This document shows positions 49,010 to 59,547 of a DNA stretch of 64,000 nt, in pieces; within the stretch, counting starts at the first letter, position 1, and each line of letters begins with the position of its first letter. A program made the position numbers and the translations under genes. Origin of the DNA: Sphingobacteriaceae bacterium (GTDB lineage Bacteria > Bacteroidota > Bacteroidia > B-17B0 > Aurantibacillaceae); assembly GCA_016709575.1 (NCBI GenBank), contig JADJMM010000012.1:1-64000 (forward strand), given 5' to 3'. The notes beneath the pieces were generated by a model. The model was given only the letters and a program-made list of their open reading frames with translations. It had not been told where the DNA came from and searched no databases.

Positions 49010-52000
49010 TTAATCTATAATTAATTTCTTCGTACAAGTCGAATTCTCTTTAGTAATCTTCACTAAATAAACTCCCGCCTTTAAGGTTGAGGTATCAAAA
49101 GTTAAAGTGTCTTTTGTTTTTGTAAATGGTAATTCAAAAGTTCTTCCTAACATATCCGTAACAGTTACAATTGTGTTCTCAGTATCTTGCATGCTGATTT
49201 GAAATTTATCATGTGCAGGGTTAGGGTAAAGGCGAACACTGTTAGTTAATTCATTTTCTTTTAGGCCAGTGTACATATATTGTTTGGTAGTGAAGCTGTA
49301 TTCAAATCTTCTTCCAAAATCGGCATTAAAGGTTTTAATAACTGTTCCTTGTGCGTTCTTTAATCTTACATATCCGGCACCTTGTGCTGTACTGGCCCAC
49401 CATTGGAGTCCGTCTTCACCGGTATCTTCAAATATTAATTTATAACAACCACTTAATATGTAATTGTCATTATAAACAGTATTAGGTCCGGTTAAAACGC
49501 TCGCACCGGGAACTGCATTTCCATTGTCATCAAATAATTTATGAATTAGTGTTTTGTATGTTACCATCAAATATATTGTTCGTTTTTACTTCAATGGTTA
49601 ATGAGTCAGTTAAAATATCAGGTAATGTAAAGCCTGAAGAGTATTTGTTGTTATAAGAATAGTTATCCGTAGTATTATTTGCTTTCTTTAACTCTACATT
49701 AAATTTATTATTACTTGGTAATACTCCGTTAGTCCATAAATTACCAATTGGCAAAGAAATAGAAACTGTATCCATAAAAGCTAAGTTTCCTGTCCATGTA
49801 TAAGTTTCTTTTGCTGAATTGTTATTCATCCAATAATCAATATTCAAACTTGTTATAGATGTTGAGCCTGTGTTTTGTACAGTAATAATTGGTTTAGCAC
49901 ACATCGGGTTCTCGCGAGAATAAAACTTTGTTACTCGGTTTATTTACATCAACAATACTTGCATCCAGACTAAAGTTAGGAGAACCATAACTTATTAATT
50001 GATGCGCTGCTATATATCGGTAATCACCACCACTAACCGGAGGATTAGAACAATTATAATCTAATGTTACTGTTGAGCCTGGAGTAATGTATGGCGTAAC
50101 GTTATATTCTTTTAATAATGAATATTCACCCGGACACCAACCTTGCCTGTCGTAAACCCAAGTGCCACCTTGTGCAGTTATAGGATTAGTTGCACAACGG
50201 CGTGTAATTTGCCAGCTGAATTCATTAGCACCTCCGTTAATATTGAAGTAATGATCAATTAAACCACCATTCTGATCAAATTCTCCTTCAGCACCGTGAC
50301 CTGTTATTGTTGAACGCATTTTAAAGGCATTGGCTAAACTATTTGTCGCCACACTTTGTATTGGAAATCTTGTATCGTTAGTAATACTTCCAATAGATGA
50401 ACCGCCCCAACGTGCGCCCCCTTGCCATAATTGATTACATTCTAAAACTGTGCGTGGTGGTGTACCAACAATAAATAAAAAGTCGATATCCATTTGTTCT
50501 TGCCACTCACCGCCAAGCGTCATTAAGAAACGTTTCTTACCTTTTAATAATGGAGCGTAATCACTCACATCAAAATACCAGGTCTTACCGTTCATTCCAA
50601 AATCTAAACCAATACCATAAGGTGTTACAAACGACATTAACTCAATATAAAAAGGATGACGTCGGTTGTAATTTAAATTTGTGATAGTGATTGTGTTCTG
50701 AGCAACAGCAGCAATGGTTCCTGTTAATATTCCTGTATCACCATTGTAAACATTTAAAGGTGATGTATTATATAAATTATTGGATGTAGAAACTAAAGTG
50801 ACAACATCATTTGCCATTGGTGTAACAGTTGCGTTAGAAGTGATAGAGAATTGCTGAATAGTATTAGGACTTCTTCCTATTGAATCTTTAACAACAACAG
50901 TATTGGTTGTAATAGAATAAACGCCACGTAAAAACGTAACATTTGGTTTTACGTTTGTTTCGTTAAACATTCGGGTGAGTTTATTACCTCTGTCGAAACT
51001 CCAGAGAATACTTGTTCCGGTTGAGGTAACACTTTTTTGTATCATTCACAATTAATCCTGTGCCTTCATCCATTTTGTAATAAGCAACTAAATCAGAATA
51101 GAATGGGTGAGAAGGAGTAACAGGAACATTCATTATCGCTTTTACATCTGCTAAAACAAATTCTCTGTTCCAAATAGTTAATTCATTTATTTTTCCTTTA
51201 TAATTATTATTGAGTGAAGCGTCCTTTCCTAAAATCATGTTCATGATAGAAATTGGCTTTATTTTACCACCTGCAATCAACCACAAAGTACCATTTAAAT
51301 AAACTCTCATCCAACCTGAACTTACATTTTTTGTAAAGGTCCAGTGATTCCATTGTCCACCTTGATTCGCTGCAGTAGAAACTTTGTTAGCACGATCAAA
51401 TCCTCCTGCGCTAAAACCACAATCAAAATAAACGCTGTTATCACTCCATGGTAAATGAATATTTAAAGCACGGTCGTTTGGATTTGTAGCATAAGCATAC
51501 ATTACAGAAGTATTTGCCGGCATTAAGTTTTTATTTCCATAAGCCCAAAACGAAATGGTTAATGAATTATTTATTGCGCTTAAAAAAGTAGAATTAATAT
51601 TAATGTGACCATTCGATTCAAAATCTACGGCGTAATTGTTGTTTGTGTATAAAGCGTTCACCGAAGTTGTACTTACACCATTAAAAATGATTGGGGTGCT
51701 TGGACTAGAATTAGTAAATGAGCAATCAATAAGTATGTTATCAGTTCCGTTCCAAGTAAAAGGTGTATGAAATTGAATTCTGTTATTGCCATTTACAAAA
51801 CTATAATTTGCATTATACACATTTGTGAATCCTGTCAGAACTACTGTTGATGCATTAAGAGCAGTTAATGTTGTGTTTTGAATACTTAGATTAAAGAAAT
51901 TGGTATTGCCACCGGCATTCGCAACATCTAATAATAAACCATCAATATTTCCAGCTGTAAATCCCGCACTGGTTAATTCAGCAGCGGTATATAACAATTG

Positions 52001-52495
52001 TGAGCGTCCCGATTTTTCGTTGGCTTTTAAATAATTAGGAACAGAGGAAGTGCCTGTTCCAACTGTGTATTGTGTTTCTGAAGTAATTGAATTTAATGTA
52101 ACTGTAGTTTGCGCGTAATTATAATAATCGTAAGGCTGAAGAGTAGTGTAAGGAAAAACAGTTCCTGTGAAATTAGAGATGATATGACTTGGAGCTGTTA
52201 AGTTCTCAATTTCCATTCTGCTTGAATCGGCGATGTAGGTGTTACAAGAATAATCCCACTCACCACAACCTAAATTACGTTGCGATGAAGTAGATACTAA
52301 TCCGTTTTTACAACGCATGTTATAGCGCATGATAATTTTTTCATACGTTAAACTATTACTTGGAAACTGAATGGCAGTATCACGGGTGGTGCTTCCGTAT
52401 TTAAATGTTTTTACAACAATTGTATCGCCGGTAACTTGAGAAATGGCACTAAAACTTAAAAGAGCTAACAAACAAACGAGTATTTTTTTCATCAC
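49010..52495 (-). CDS. PNGase F-related secreted protein with LamG and type IX sorting domains, frameshifted
   Basis: Signal peptide at 52495 (MMKKILVCLLALLSFSAISQ), then CGEWDYSCNTYIADSSRMEI, a beta-sandwich region, a LamG/concanavalin-like domain (SLTISFWAYGNKNLM, GKINELTIWNREFVLADVKA), a PNGase F N domain (GIGLDFGMNGKTWYFDVSDY, KRFLMTLGGEWQEQMDIDFL) and the C domain (FSWQITRRCATNPI, YDRQGWCPGEYSLLKEYNV). The last 80 residues (VRLYPNPAHDKFQI to CTKKLIID) are a type A sorting domain. Breaks near 51,010, 49,900 and 49,550; joined length about 1,160. PNGase F removes N-linked glycans from proteins; activity here depends on acidic active-site residues that I cannot map reliably. Confidence 0.82.
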
Positions 52496-52675
52496 TTATA
52501 ATTAATTTAATTCAAATATAACTAAATCGATTTAACATTGGGAGACTTTTTATCAAGAATGGCCCTAAAACCAGCCTATTTTAGCTCCAAAATTGTAATG
52601 CAACCAACGATTTGTCTTAAACAGTATGAAAACTTATCTGTAACCTTTTCTTTTTTGAGATATTATATATGCAAG

Positions 52676-53521
52676 ATGAAACACCTGGCACTAATAATTG
52701 TTTGTTTAAGTTTTTATGCAAATGCGCAGGAAAATATTTCGGGTGTTTTCAATAATGAGGCACCCAATCCATGCGGTTCGGAGAATAATAACTTAATTAT
52801 AAATAAGCATCCTGTTCCACAAGCCTACAATCGCGAAGCAGACTTAATGTGGGAAAAACGTGTATGGCGTGAATTGGATTTGCGTGAGAAAATAAATCAC
52901 ACTTTATATTTCCCAATCGAATATCAACCCTGTAAAATTTCTTTGTTCCAAATAATGACTAAACACATTTTGACCGGAGATATTATTGCTTTTGCTGATG
53001 AGAGTTTTTATAGTCCTTTATCATTAACAGAAGTAAGAAAGAAACTCGTGCAAAAGGAAGAACAAGAACAAGTTATTTACGATTCATTAGGTAATGAAAT
53101 TCCGGTAATGGTAACAGGTTATGATTCTGTTTCTCTTTTTTCTAAAGTTATAAAAGTTCGGATGGTTGAGGATTGGTATATGAACTCCGGTCGCTCAGGT
53201 TTAGAAGTGCGTATTGTTGGAATGGCATTTTACGAATACGTAGAAGAAAAAGAAGCGTTCAAAGAATTGTTTTGGGTGTATTTCCCCGCTGTAAAACCAT
53301 TCCTGGCAAAGTATAGATCATTTAATCAGAAAAACAATATAGACCGCAGTAGTTTTGATGATGTATTTACAAGGCGACAATTTGGAAGTTATATTGTAAA
53401 AGAAAGTAATGTGTACGACCGTTATGTGTTTGATTATGCTAAAGGTGTTGATGCTTTATTGGAATCAGATAGAATTAAGAACGATATTTTTAAATGGGAA
53501 CATGATTTGTGGCATTATTAG
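52676..53521 (+). CDS. gldN: gliding motility / type IX secretion protein GldN (PorN)
   Basis: The start at 52676 (MKHLALIIVCLSFYANAQ) gives a signal peptide; the longer frame from 52538 is not credible. 281 residues. Family features: ADLMWEKRVWRELDLREKIN, FPIEYQPCKISLFQIMTKHI and a conserved RFGSYIVKESNVYDR-like end (RRQFGSYIVKESNVYDRYVF). GldN/PorN forms the periplasmic ring with the GldK lipoprotein beneath the translocon. GldK, L and M are not adjacent; in most genomes gldKLMN is one operon, so this may be an extra or displaced copy. Confidence 0.85.
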   Translation: MKHLALIIVCLSFYANAQENISGVFNNEAPNPCGSENNNLIINKHPVPQAYNREADLMWEKRVWRELDLREKINHTLYFPIEYQPCKISLFQIMTKHILTGDIIAFADESFYSPLSLTEVRKKLVQKEEQEQVIYDSLGNEIPVMVTGYDSVSLFSKVIKVRMVEDWYMNSGRSGLEVRIVGMAFYEYVEEKEAFKELFWVYFPAVKPFLAKYRSFNQKNNIDRSSFDDVFTRRQFGSYIVKESNVYDRYVFDYAKGVDALLESDRIKNDIFKWEHDLWHY

Positions 53522-53679
53522 AACGGTTAAAGGGTAAAGGTAGAAGGTGAAAAGTGAAAGGAATTTTCAACACGGGGGTGCAGAGTTTTAGAGTTGAATG
53601 GAGTCGGGTAGTTTAGGTTTAATTTGAAATAACTCTGTCTGCTTTTTCTCTCTGTAACTCTGTGTTGAAATAACAAAAA

Positions 53680-53910
53680 CTATTTAAGAGCTTTCATCTG
53701 CAAAAACATTTCGTTGAAACGTTTTCTTGTATCTTCAATAAATTCGGGAGTAATCATTTTCTTTAAATTCTCTACACCTTTAACATCGGCGTTATCAAAT
53801 TTAAAAGATTGTTCCATCGGACCCGCTTCAAATTTCACAATAAACTTATCGTTCATTTGAAAAATGCTAATAGTGATAGAAGGGTGGGGAATCGTATCTA
53901 TGATTCTCAT
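53680..53910 (-). CDS. small hypothetical protein
   Basis: 76 residues, soluble: two or three beta strands (HPSITISIFQMNDKFIVKFE, FKFDNADV) and a C-terminal helix (RKRFNEMFLQMKALK). Its ATG follows the stop of the larger upstream gene by one base or less, so the pair is an operon. No family recognised. Downstream, 53522-53679 contains only short imperfect inverted repeats (TTTCAACAC ... GTGTTGAAA). Confidence 0.6.
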   Translation of the reverse strand: MRIIDTIPHPSITISIFQMNDKFIVKFEAGPMEQSFKFDNADVKGVENLKKMITPEFIEDTRKRFNEMFLQMKALK

Positions 53911-54396
53911 TTACTTTAATTTTTTAGGATCTTTATTTCCGGAAGTATAATCAGGATCTTTTTGAAATGCTTTTTTAAAGTTGAGCATACTTTTTATTAC
54001 TCCCATCGGACTAACAGCTCTGTCGCCATCAGCTCTGACAACGCTTTGTATAGCGTGTGCCATCATTACAAAATGCTTTTTACCTGCGCGGTGTAATGCC
54101 GCTTCTGCTTTATCATCACCATTAATAATATTAGCTGCAGCAGCCCAATCAAAAGCTTTACGATCAATTAAAAATTTAAAGGCACTGGAATCTTCCCAAA
54201 TTGCATTTACAAAAGCAGCTAATTCAAAGTGCTTCCCGTCAATCAAATATTTGAAAGCGAATTTATCATCACGTATAGCATCGATAACGGCAATCAATTC
54301 ACGATAATTATTTTCGATCAGCCAATTTGAACCCGGTGCATCGTTTAATACATGGCGGGTAAACATATCAATAGAATGTTCGCTATAATGTTTCAT
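53911..54396 (-). CDS. hypothetical alpha-helical repeat protein
   Basis: 161 residues, no signal peptide. Residues about 20-115 contain four degenerate repeats of about 28 residues, each with a pattern like NWLIENNYRELIAVIDAIRD, KYLIDGKHFELAAFVNAIWE, KFLIDRKAFDWAAAANIING, suggesting an alpha-solenoid. The C-terminus is basic and polar (PDYTSGNKDPKKLK). No known family. It is followed immediately by the 76-residue gene. Confidence 0.6.
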   Translation of the reverse strand: MKHYSEHSIDMFTRHVLNDAPGSNWLIENNYRELIAVIDAIRDDKFAFKYLIDGKHFELAAFVNAIWEDSSAFKFLIDRKAFDWAAAANIINGDDKAEAALHRAGKKHFVMMAHAIQSVVRADGDRAVSPMGVIKSMLNFKKAFQKDPDYTSGNKDPKKLK

Positions 54397-54449
54397 ATTG
54401 TAAAGGTACGAAGAGTAAAAACAAAAGACAAGAGCTGGTAAGTCGTGAG

Positions 54450-54519
54450 GTCATGCTGATGAAATCAGCATCTTTAAAGAACGTGAATCCATAAAAGATA
54501 CTGACTTCGTCAGTATGAC
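54450..54519. repeat. inverted pair of REP-like palindromic units
   Basis: Two 26-base units, 54450-54475 and the reverse complement of 54494-54519, agree at 22 positions with the form GTCATrCTGAyGAArTCAGy. Each is itself a hairpin (ATGCTGAT-GAA-ATCAGCAT; ATACTGAC-TTC-GTCAGTAT). The layout is the same as at 6609-6675: GTCA, two bases or so, a palindrome with a GAA-type centre, in inverted pairs. Confidence 0.75.
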
Positions 54520-54524
54520 GGCCT

Positions 54525-57024
54525 TTAAAACCTTACTTGTAATTTAACGTTAACCATTCTATTGGTTAAATAATTTGGCACGGCGTATTGTCGGCCTGTT
54601 ACATCTTTTATCCAGGTATAAGAAACAGTATTATTCACACCTAATAAATTCAACACTTCCATGTTTAACCAAATATATTTAACATGGTTCATGAAATTTT
54701 TTGTTTTGAATTCTCTGTTCTCTTTTAAAATATTAAATGCAAAACCAATATCTACTCTTCGGTAAGAAGGCATTCTGAAAACTTGCTGGTAACGTAAATG
54801 TGTAGGTGGACCAAACGGTAAACCACTTCCAAAAATAATATTCAAATTCATTTTTAAACCCGGATATTTTGGTAAGTAATCCTGAAAAAACATACTGTAA
54901 GTTACCAATTGGTCGGTTGGTCTTGGAATAAAACCGGGATCAATTTTTGTGCTGTCAGTTTTTACTTGATCAAAGGTGTAGCCTTTAATAATTTCTTCTT
55001 TGTCTTTATTGTAATATTTATAATGAATATTGTCACTCGAGTATTCGTACGTTCTTAATAATCCCAATGAAGCCCAACTCTCAACACCTTTTACAAATTC
55101 ACCATTCACTCTGAAATCAATTCCTGTAGCGTAACCACGTGCGTTGTTATTAGCGAAATAACGTACGCGCACATTATCAATTTCATATTGAATCAAATTA
55201 TTCAGTTGCTTGAAATAAGCTGCTACAACAAATTTAAATGGTCTTCTCCAGGCTGTAAAGTTGTAATCGCTACTTAATACGCAGTGAATAGATTGCTGCG
55301 CTTTTATATTTTTGTTTAGAACGCCATCAATACCTCTCATCTCACGGTAAAATGGTGGTTGATAATAAAACCCACCTGATAATTTAAAAACAAAATCACG
55401 TTTCCAATTAGGTTTGAAAGCTAAGGTTAAACGCGGTGATGCGACAAACTGATTGTTGAAGGTCCAATAATTCCGCGGACACCTCCTGTTAAAGTTAGAG
55501 TAGAAGAATCACTTAGTGTTTTGTTATATACATACTCCACATATTCCATAATACGACTGGAGTTTAAATTAATTTTAGCTTTGTAAACATCACTTAAATT
55601 AATTTCGGTTGGGCTATACGGATTTACAAAACCTGCCGAATCTACCATTCGCCATTCACTTAGTTTATCATTAATGTTTTCGTTTTGGAATCTTAAACCC
55701 CACAACAATTGTCTGTTCTTTTTAAATATTTTGTACCCTTATGTTCAACACTATAAACCTGCGCTTCTAATTTATTTCTTCCGTTATTTAAAAAAGTTCC
55801 AATACCGCGGTTAAACGCAACCTGACCGAAATTATCTTTTCCAAAATCTGCTTCCAATTGATCAATGTAATACTGACCTTGCACCGTATACAATTCTTCT
55901 TCTTTAGTTGTATAACCTGAAGCAATAAATTTCAGTTTGGTAGTTTTATTAGGAAGATATGTTGTAGACACTCCCGTCATAAAAGTATTATACTGCATTA
56001 CTTCTTGTCCGTCGAAAAACACTTTAAAGCTCACCGCATTATTTACAGTACCGAATGTGGTTTCGCGATTGGTTGGAATTACTAAATATTTGTTGTTGGC
56101 TAAATTTGCTAAAACTTCAACCGTTAATTTTGGATTCACGTTAAAGGTGATAAAGGCTTGGGCGTCGTAAAAACGTGGCTGGTATTCACCTTTTGTATCA
56201 ATACTTTTTAAAATGTAAGCGTTGCTTCTATAACGTGAGCCCACCGACCAGGCTACTAATCTGTTTTTTGAAATCCCTTCTAAACTTAAACTTCCTCCTA
56301 ATAAACTGGCTGAAGCAGTTCCGCCAAATTTGGTAGGCTTGCGGTATGTTATATCTAAAACAGAAGACATCTTATCACCATACTTAGCTTCAAATCCTCC
56401 TGCAGAAAAATTAATATTACTCACCATATCAGGATTCGCGAAACTTAAACCTTCTTGTTGTACGCTACGGACTAAAAATGGACGGTACACTTCAATATCA
56501 TTCACGTAAACAAGGTTCTCATCAAAATTACCGCCACGAACTGAATAGCTGCTGCTTAATTCGTTATTGCTGGTAACACCCATTTGTGTTTTAATTAAAT
56601 CTTCAATACTTCCTCCGGCGGTTGGTAATTGAAAAAATAATTTAGGGTCGATGCGCGTCATTTCAATAGTTCGGTTTTCACCAACAATATCAACGGCCGT
56701 CATTTCGTTTTTAAATTGCACAACTGGAGAATAGTTTAAAGTTTCGCCAGGTTTTAAATTTACTTTATGATTAATTTGTTTGAAGTTGATGTTGTAGAAG
56801 GCGACAGTGATTTCTTTATTGGCCGGAACTTCAATAGAGTAATTCCCTTTAGAATCAGAAATAGTGCTGAGTTTAGCATCTTCCAAAACCGCAATAGTAA
56901 TATTTTCGATAGGTTCGCCATCATTGGTTTTAACAATCCCGCTTATAGTCGCATTTTGGCTATAGCCGGATAGGCAAAGCCAGGTAAAGAGGATTAAAAA
57001 GATATGCTTTTGAGGGCTAAACAC
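54525..57024 (-). CDS. TonB-dependent receptor with carboxypeptidase-like N-terminal domain, frameshifted
   Basis: Signal peptide (FLILFTWLCLSGYSQN), a CarboxypepD_reg-like domain (ATISGIVKTNDGEPIENITI, SDSKGNYSIEVPANK), a plug domain (SSSYSVRGGNFDENLVYVND, FSAGGFEAKYGDKMSSVLDI) and a 22-strand-type barrel that ends VNVKLQVRF with the terminal aromatic residue of outer-membrane barrels. Breaks near 55,710 and 55,430-55,340; joined length about 830. No SusD-like partner is next to it, so it is probably an iron-complex, vitamin or peptide receptor and not a glycan importer. Energised by TonB-ExbBD from the inner membrane. Confidence 0.87.
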
Positions 57025-57121
57025 AGATTTTTATGGATAACGAAAATAAGGAGATATTATTATTAAAACTAAAGGTTTTAAACGAAAAAACACTCAAAAA
57101 GACCTTACTCGAGTAACAAGA

Positions 57122-57496
57122 TTATTCATCATAGAGAGAAGTCAATCTATTTCTTAATAATTCGTTTTGTTCCAATTTATCTATCTGATTTAAGGCAATA
57201 TGGTTAATAATATAGTTTAAATCTCTTTCTGCATCAATTAAAAAATATCCCTTTGAAATTTCTTTTTTTTCATGTCTTATAGCATCTGAACTACATCATA
57301 AAAACAGTAGATTGGATAAAAAGCCATAATTTATATCTAACTGATAAGGAAAAATAGTATCTAAAGTTTCATCAATGTCAAAATCTTCCTTATTTTTATT
57401 CGGATCTTTCATCCAAATAGAAAATTTAGATAGTTCTTTTTCTAATAAAGTATATATTTCTTTTTCATTAGCATTAGCCGTACGGGAATCGAACCC
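57122..57496 (-). pseudogene. remnant of a hypothetical gene, no start codon
   Basis: One frame runs from a TAG at 57497-57499 to TAA at 57122 with a single internal TGA (about 57,294). It reads NANEKEIYTLLEKELSKFSI, DPNKNKEDFDIDETLDTIFP, then after the TGA RHEKKEISKGYFLIDAERDL and NELLRNRLTSLYDE. No start codon precedes it, and the upstream sequence is a tRNA-like fragment. It looks like the 3' part of a gene cut at an integration site. Family unknown. Confidence 0.5.
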
Positions 57497-57502
57497 CTAG
57501 GA
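57475..57502 (-). other. tRNA 3'-end-like fragment
   Basis: On the minus strand TCCTAGGGGTTCGATTCCCG and ACGGCTA follow each other, which looks like a T arm (TTCGATT loop, four of five stem pairs) and the 3' acceptor strand of a tRNA. No D arm or anticodon arm precedes it. It may be the duplicated end left by an integrated element. Confidence 0.4.
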
Positions 57503-57566
57503 TTTACTATAATTCTCAGAAAGTAGTCAGTAATATGTTTAGTTTTTTCTTTAGCTTTGTTTTATT

Positions 57567-59466
57567 ATAGAAATCAAGCAAGATATCCGTCAATTATTAA
57601 AAAAGTACTGGGGACACAACGAGTTCAGGCCCATGCAGGAGGATATTATCCTTTCGGTACTGGATAAAAAGGATACTATTGCGCTTTTACCAACAGGAGG
57701 CGGAAAATCCTTTGTTTTCAATTGCCGGGTTTAGTTTTAGGTGGAACAACTCTTGTTGTTTCTCCTTTAATTGCGTTGATGAACGACCAGGTTCAGAATT
57801 AAAAAAGAAGGGTATTTCGGCGGTGGCTATTAGCTCAGCCATGAATTATAAAGAAATTGAAATTGCTTTAAATAATGCTGCTTACGGTCATGTTCAATTT
57901 TTATATGTCTCGCCTGAGCGTTTAGAGAATGAAGATTTTAGAAAACAATTAAGTTACTTACCCATAACATTAATTGCAGTTGATGAAGCGCATTGTATTT
58001 CTCATTGGGGATATGATTTTCGTCCAAGTTATTTGCGTATTGCAGAGGTAAAACAATATTTTAAAGATTTGCCTTTAATTGCAGTAACGGCAAGTGCCAC
58101 AAAAGAAGTTGTTGAAGATATTAGCAAGAAACTCGATTTAAAGAAACCGAATATTTTCCGACAATCCTTTGGCAGAAGTAATTTACGATATGTAGTGCAG
58201 CTGGAAGAAGATAAAATTGGACGACTTCTGAAAATCATCAATAACATTGGCGGTTCAGGGGTTGTTTATGTAAAAAACAGAAAACGCACCGAACAAATTG
58301 CAGCAACCTTAAACCGATTAAAGATAAGTGCAGATTTTTATCATGCGGGAATAAAAAATTCTCTCCGTGCCGAAAAGCAAGAGAAATGGTTAAATAATAA
58401 ATTCCAAGTAATGGTAGCAACCAACGCTTTTGGGATGGGAATTGATAAGCCCGATGTGCGTTTTGTTGTTAATATGGATTTACCAGATAGTCTGGAATCA
58501 TATTTCCAGGAAGCGGGTAGGGCTGGTCGTGATGGAAAACCGGCTTATGCTGTTTTATTATTCACTAAAAAAGATGAAGCACAATTATTAGAAACGGTTG
58601 AATATGCTTTTCCTGAATTAAAAATGATCCAGAATTGTTACAACGCCATTTGTAATTATTATCAAATCGCTATGAATTCCGGACAAGGTTTAAGTTTTGA
58701 ATTTGATTTGGATGAAGTATCAAAGTTGTATAATCTGCACCCAGTTTTGTTATTTAACAGTATAAAATTCCTCGAAAAAGAAAGTTACCTCTCGTTTTTA
58801 GATGCCGGTTACGAACCTGCAAAGTGCATGATTACAATGGGAAAAGAAGATGTTTATGCTTTTGAAGTGAAATATCCTAAATATGAACTCTTACTTAAAA
58901 CATTAGTGAGAAGTTACGGAGGGATTTTTGAGCATTATGCTTTCATCAATGAAAAAGATATCGCGTATCGAATTAAAAACACAATTCAATACGTAAACGA
59001 ACAATTAGAATTTTTAACGAAGCAAGAAGTTATCTCTTACGTAAAACCAACAGAATTACCGAAAATAATTTTGTTACAGGATAGAATTAATTCAAAACAT
59101 ATTGAATTAAACCTGAGTAATTACAAATATTTAAAAGCGCGTTACATCGAAAAAACCGGACAAGTAATTGAATACGCCAATCAAACTACAATTTGTCGAC
59201 AAGTATTTTTATTGAATTACTTTAACGAGTTCAGCGGAAAGAAATGTGGGTATTGTGATGTGTGTATCGCTCAAAAACATAATCCTGATACAAGCAATAT
59301 TGAAAAAGAAATTCTGAAACATCTCAAAAAAGAAACCCTTCATATCGACCAACTCAAAGAAAAGTTGGTAAAATTTAACGATGAGCAATGGACCGCCGTT
59401 TTAAATGTGCTAATTGATAACGGAAAGGTGAAAATGAATGAACAGCGCCATTTAACTATTGTTTAA
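57567..59466 (+). CDS. recQ: RecQ-family ATP-dependent DNA helicase, frameshifted
   Basis: The frame begins EIKQDIRQLLKKYWGHNEFR, preceded by ATA at 57567 where ATG would be expected, so the start may carry a base error. Motif I ALLPTGGGKSF, motif II VDEAHCISHWGYDFRPSY, motif III AVTASATKEVV, motif V ATNAFGMGIDKPDVRFVV and motif VI YFQEAGRAGRDG are all present. The RecQ zinc site is CRQVFLLNYFNEFSGKKC plus GYCDVC. A short C-terminal winged region follows and there is no HRDC domain. Breaks near 57,720 and 57,797. About 633 residues, the short Bacteroidota form. It unwinds DNA 3' to 5' in repair. Confidence 0.9.
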
Positions 59467-59478
59467 AATAGCCTTCTC

Positions 59479-59507
59479 TTGGTATTAACACTATTTTTCT
59501 ATCTTTG
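59479..59507 (+). promoter_or_regulatory. promoter of the DUF2911 gene
   Basis: TTG at 59479-59481 and TATCTTTG at 59500-59507 with an 18-base spacer, close to the Bacteroidota consensus. The ATG is 41 bases downstream. Confidence 0.65.
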
Positions 59508-59547
59508 GGCAAATAAATCAATAATTCAAAACTAAAAAATAAACATT

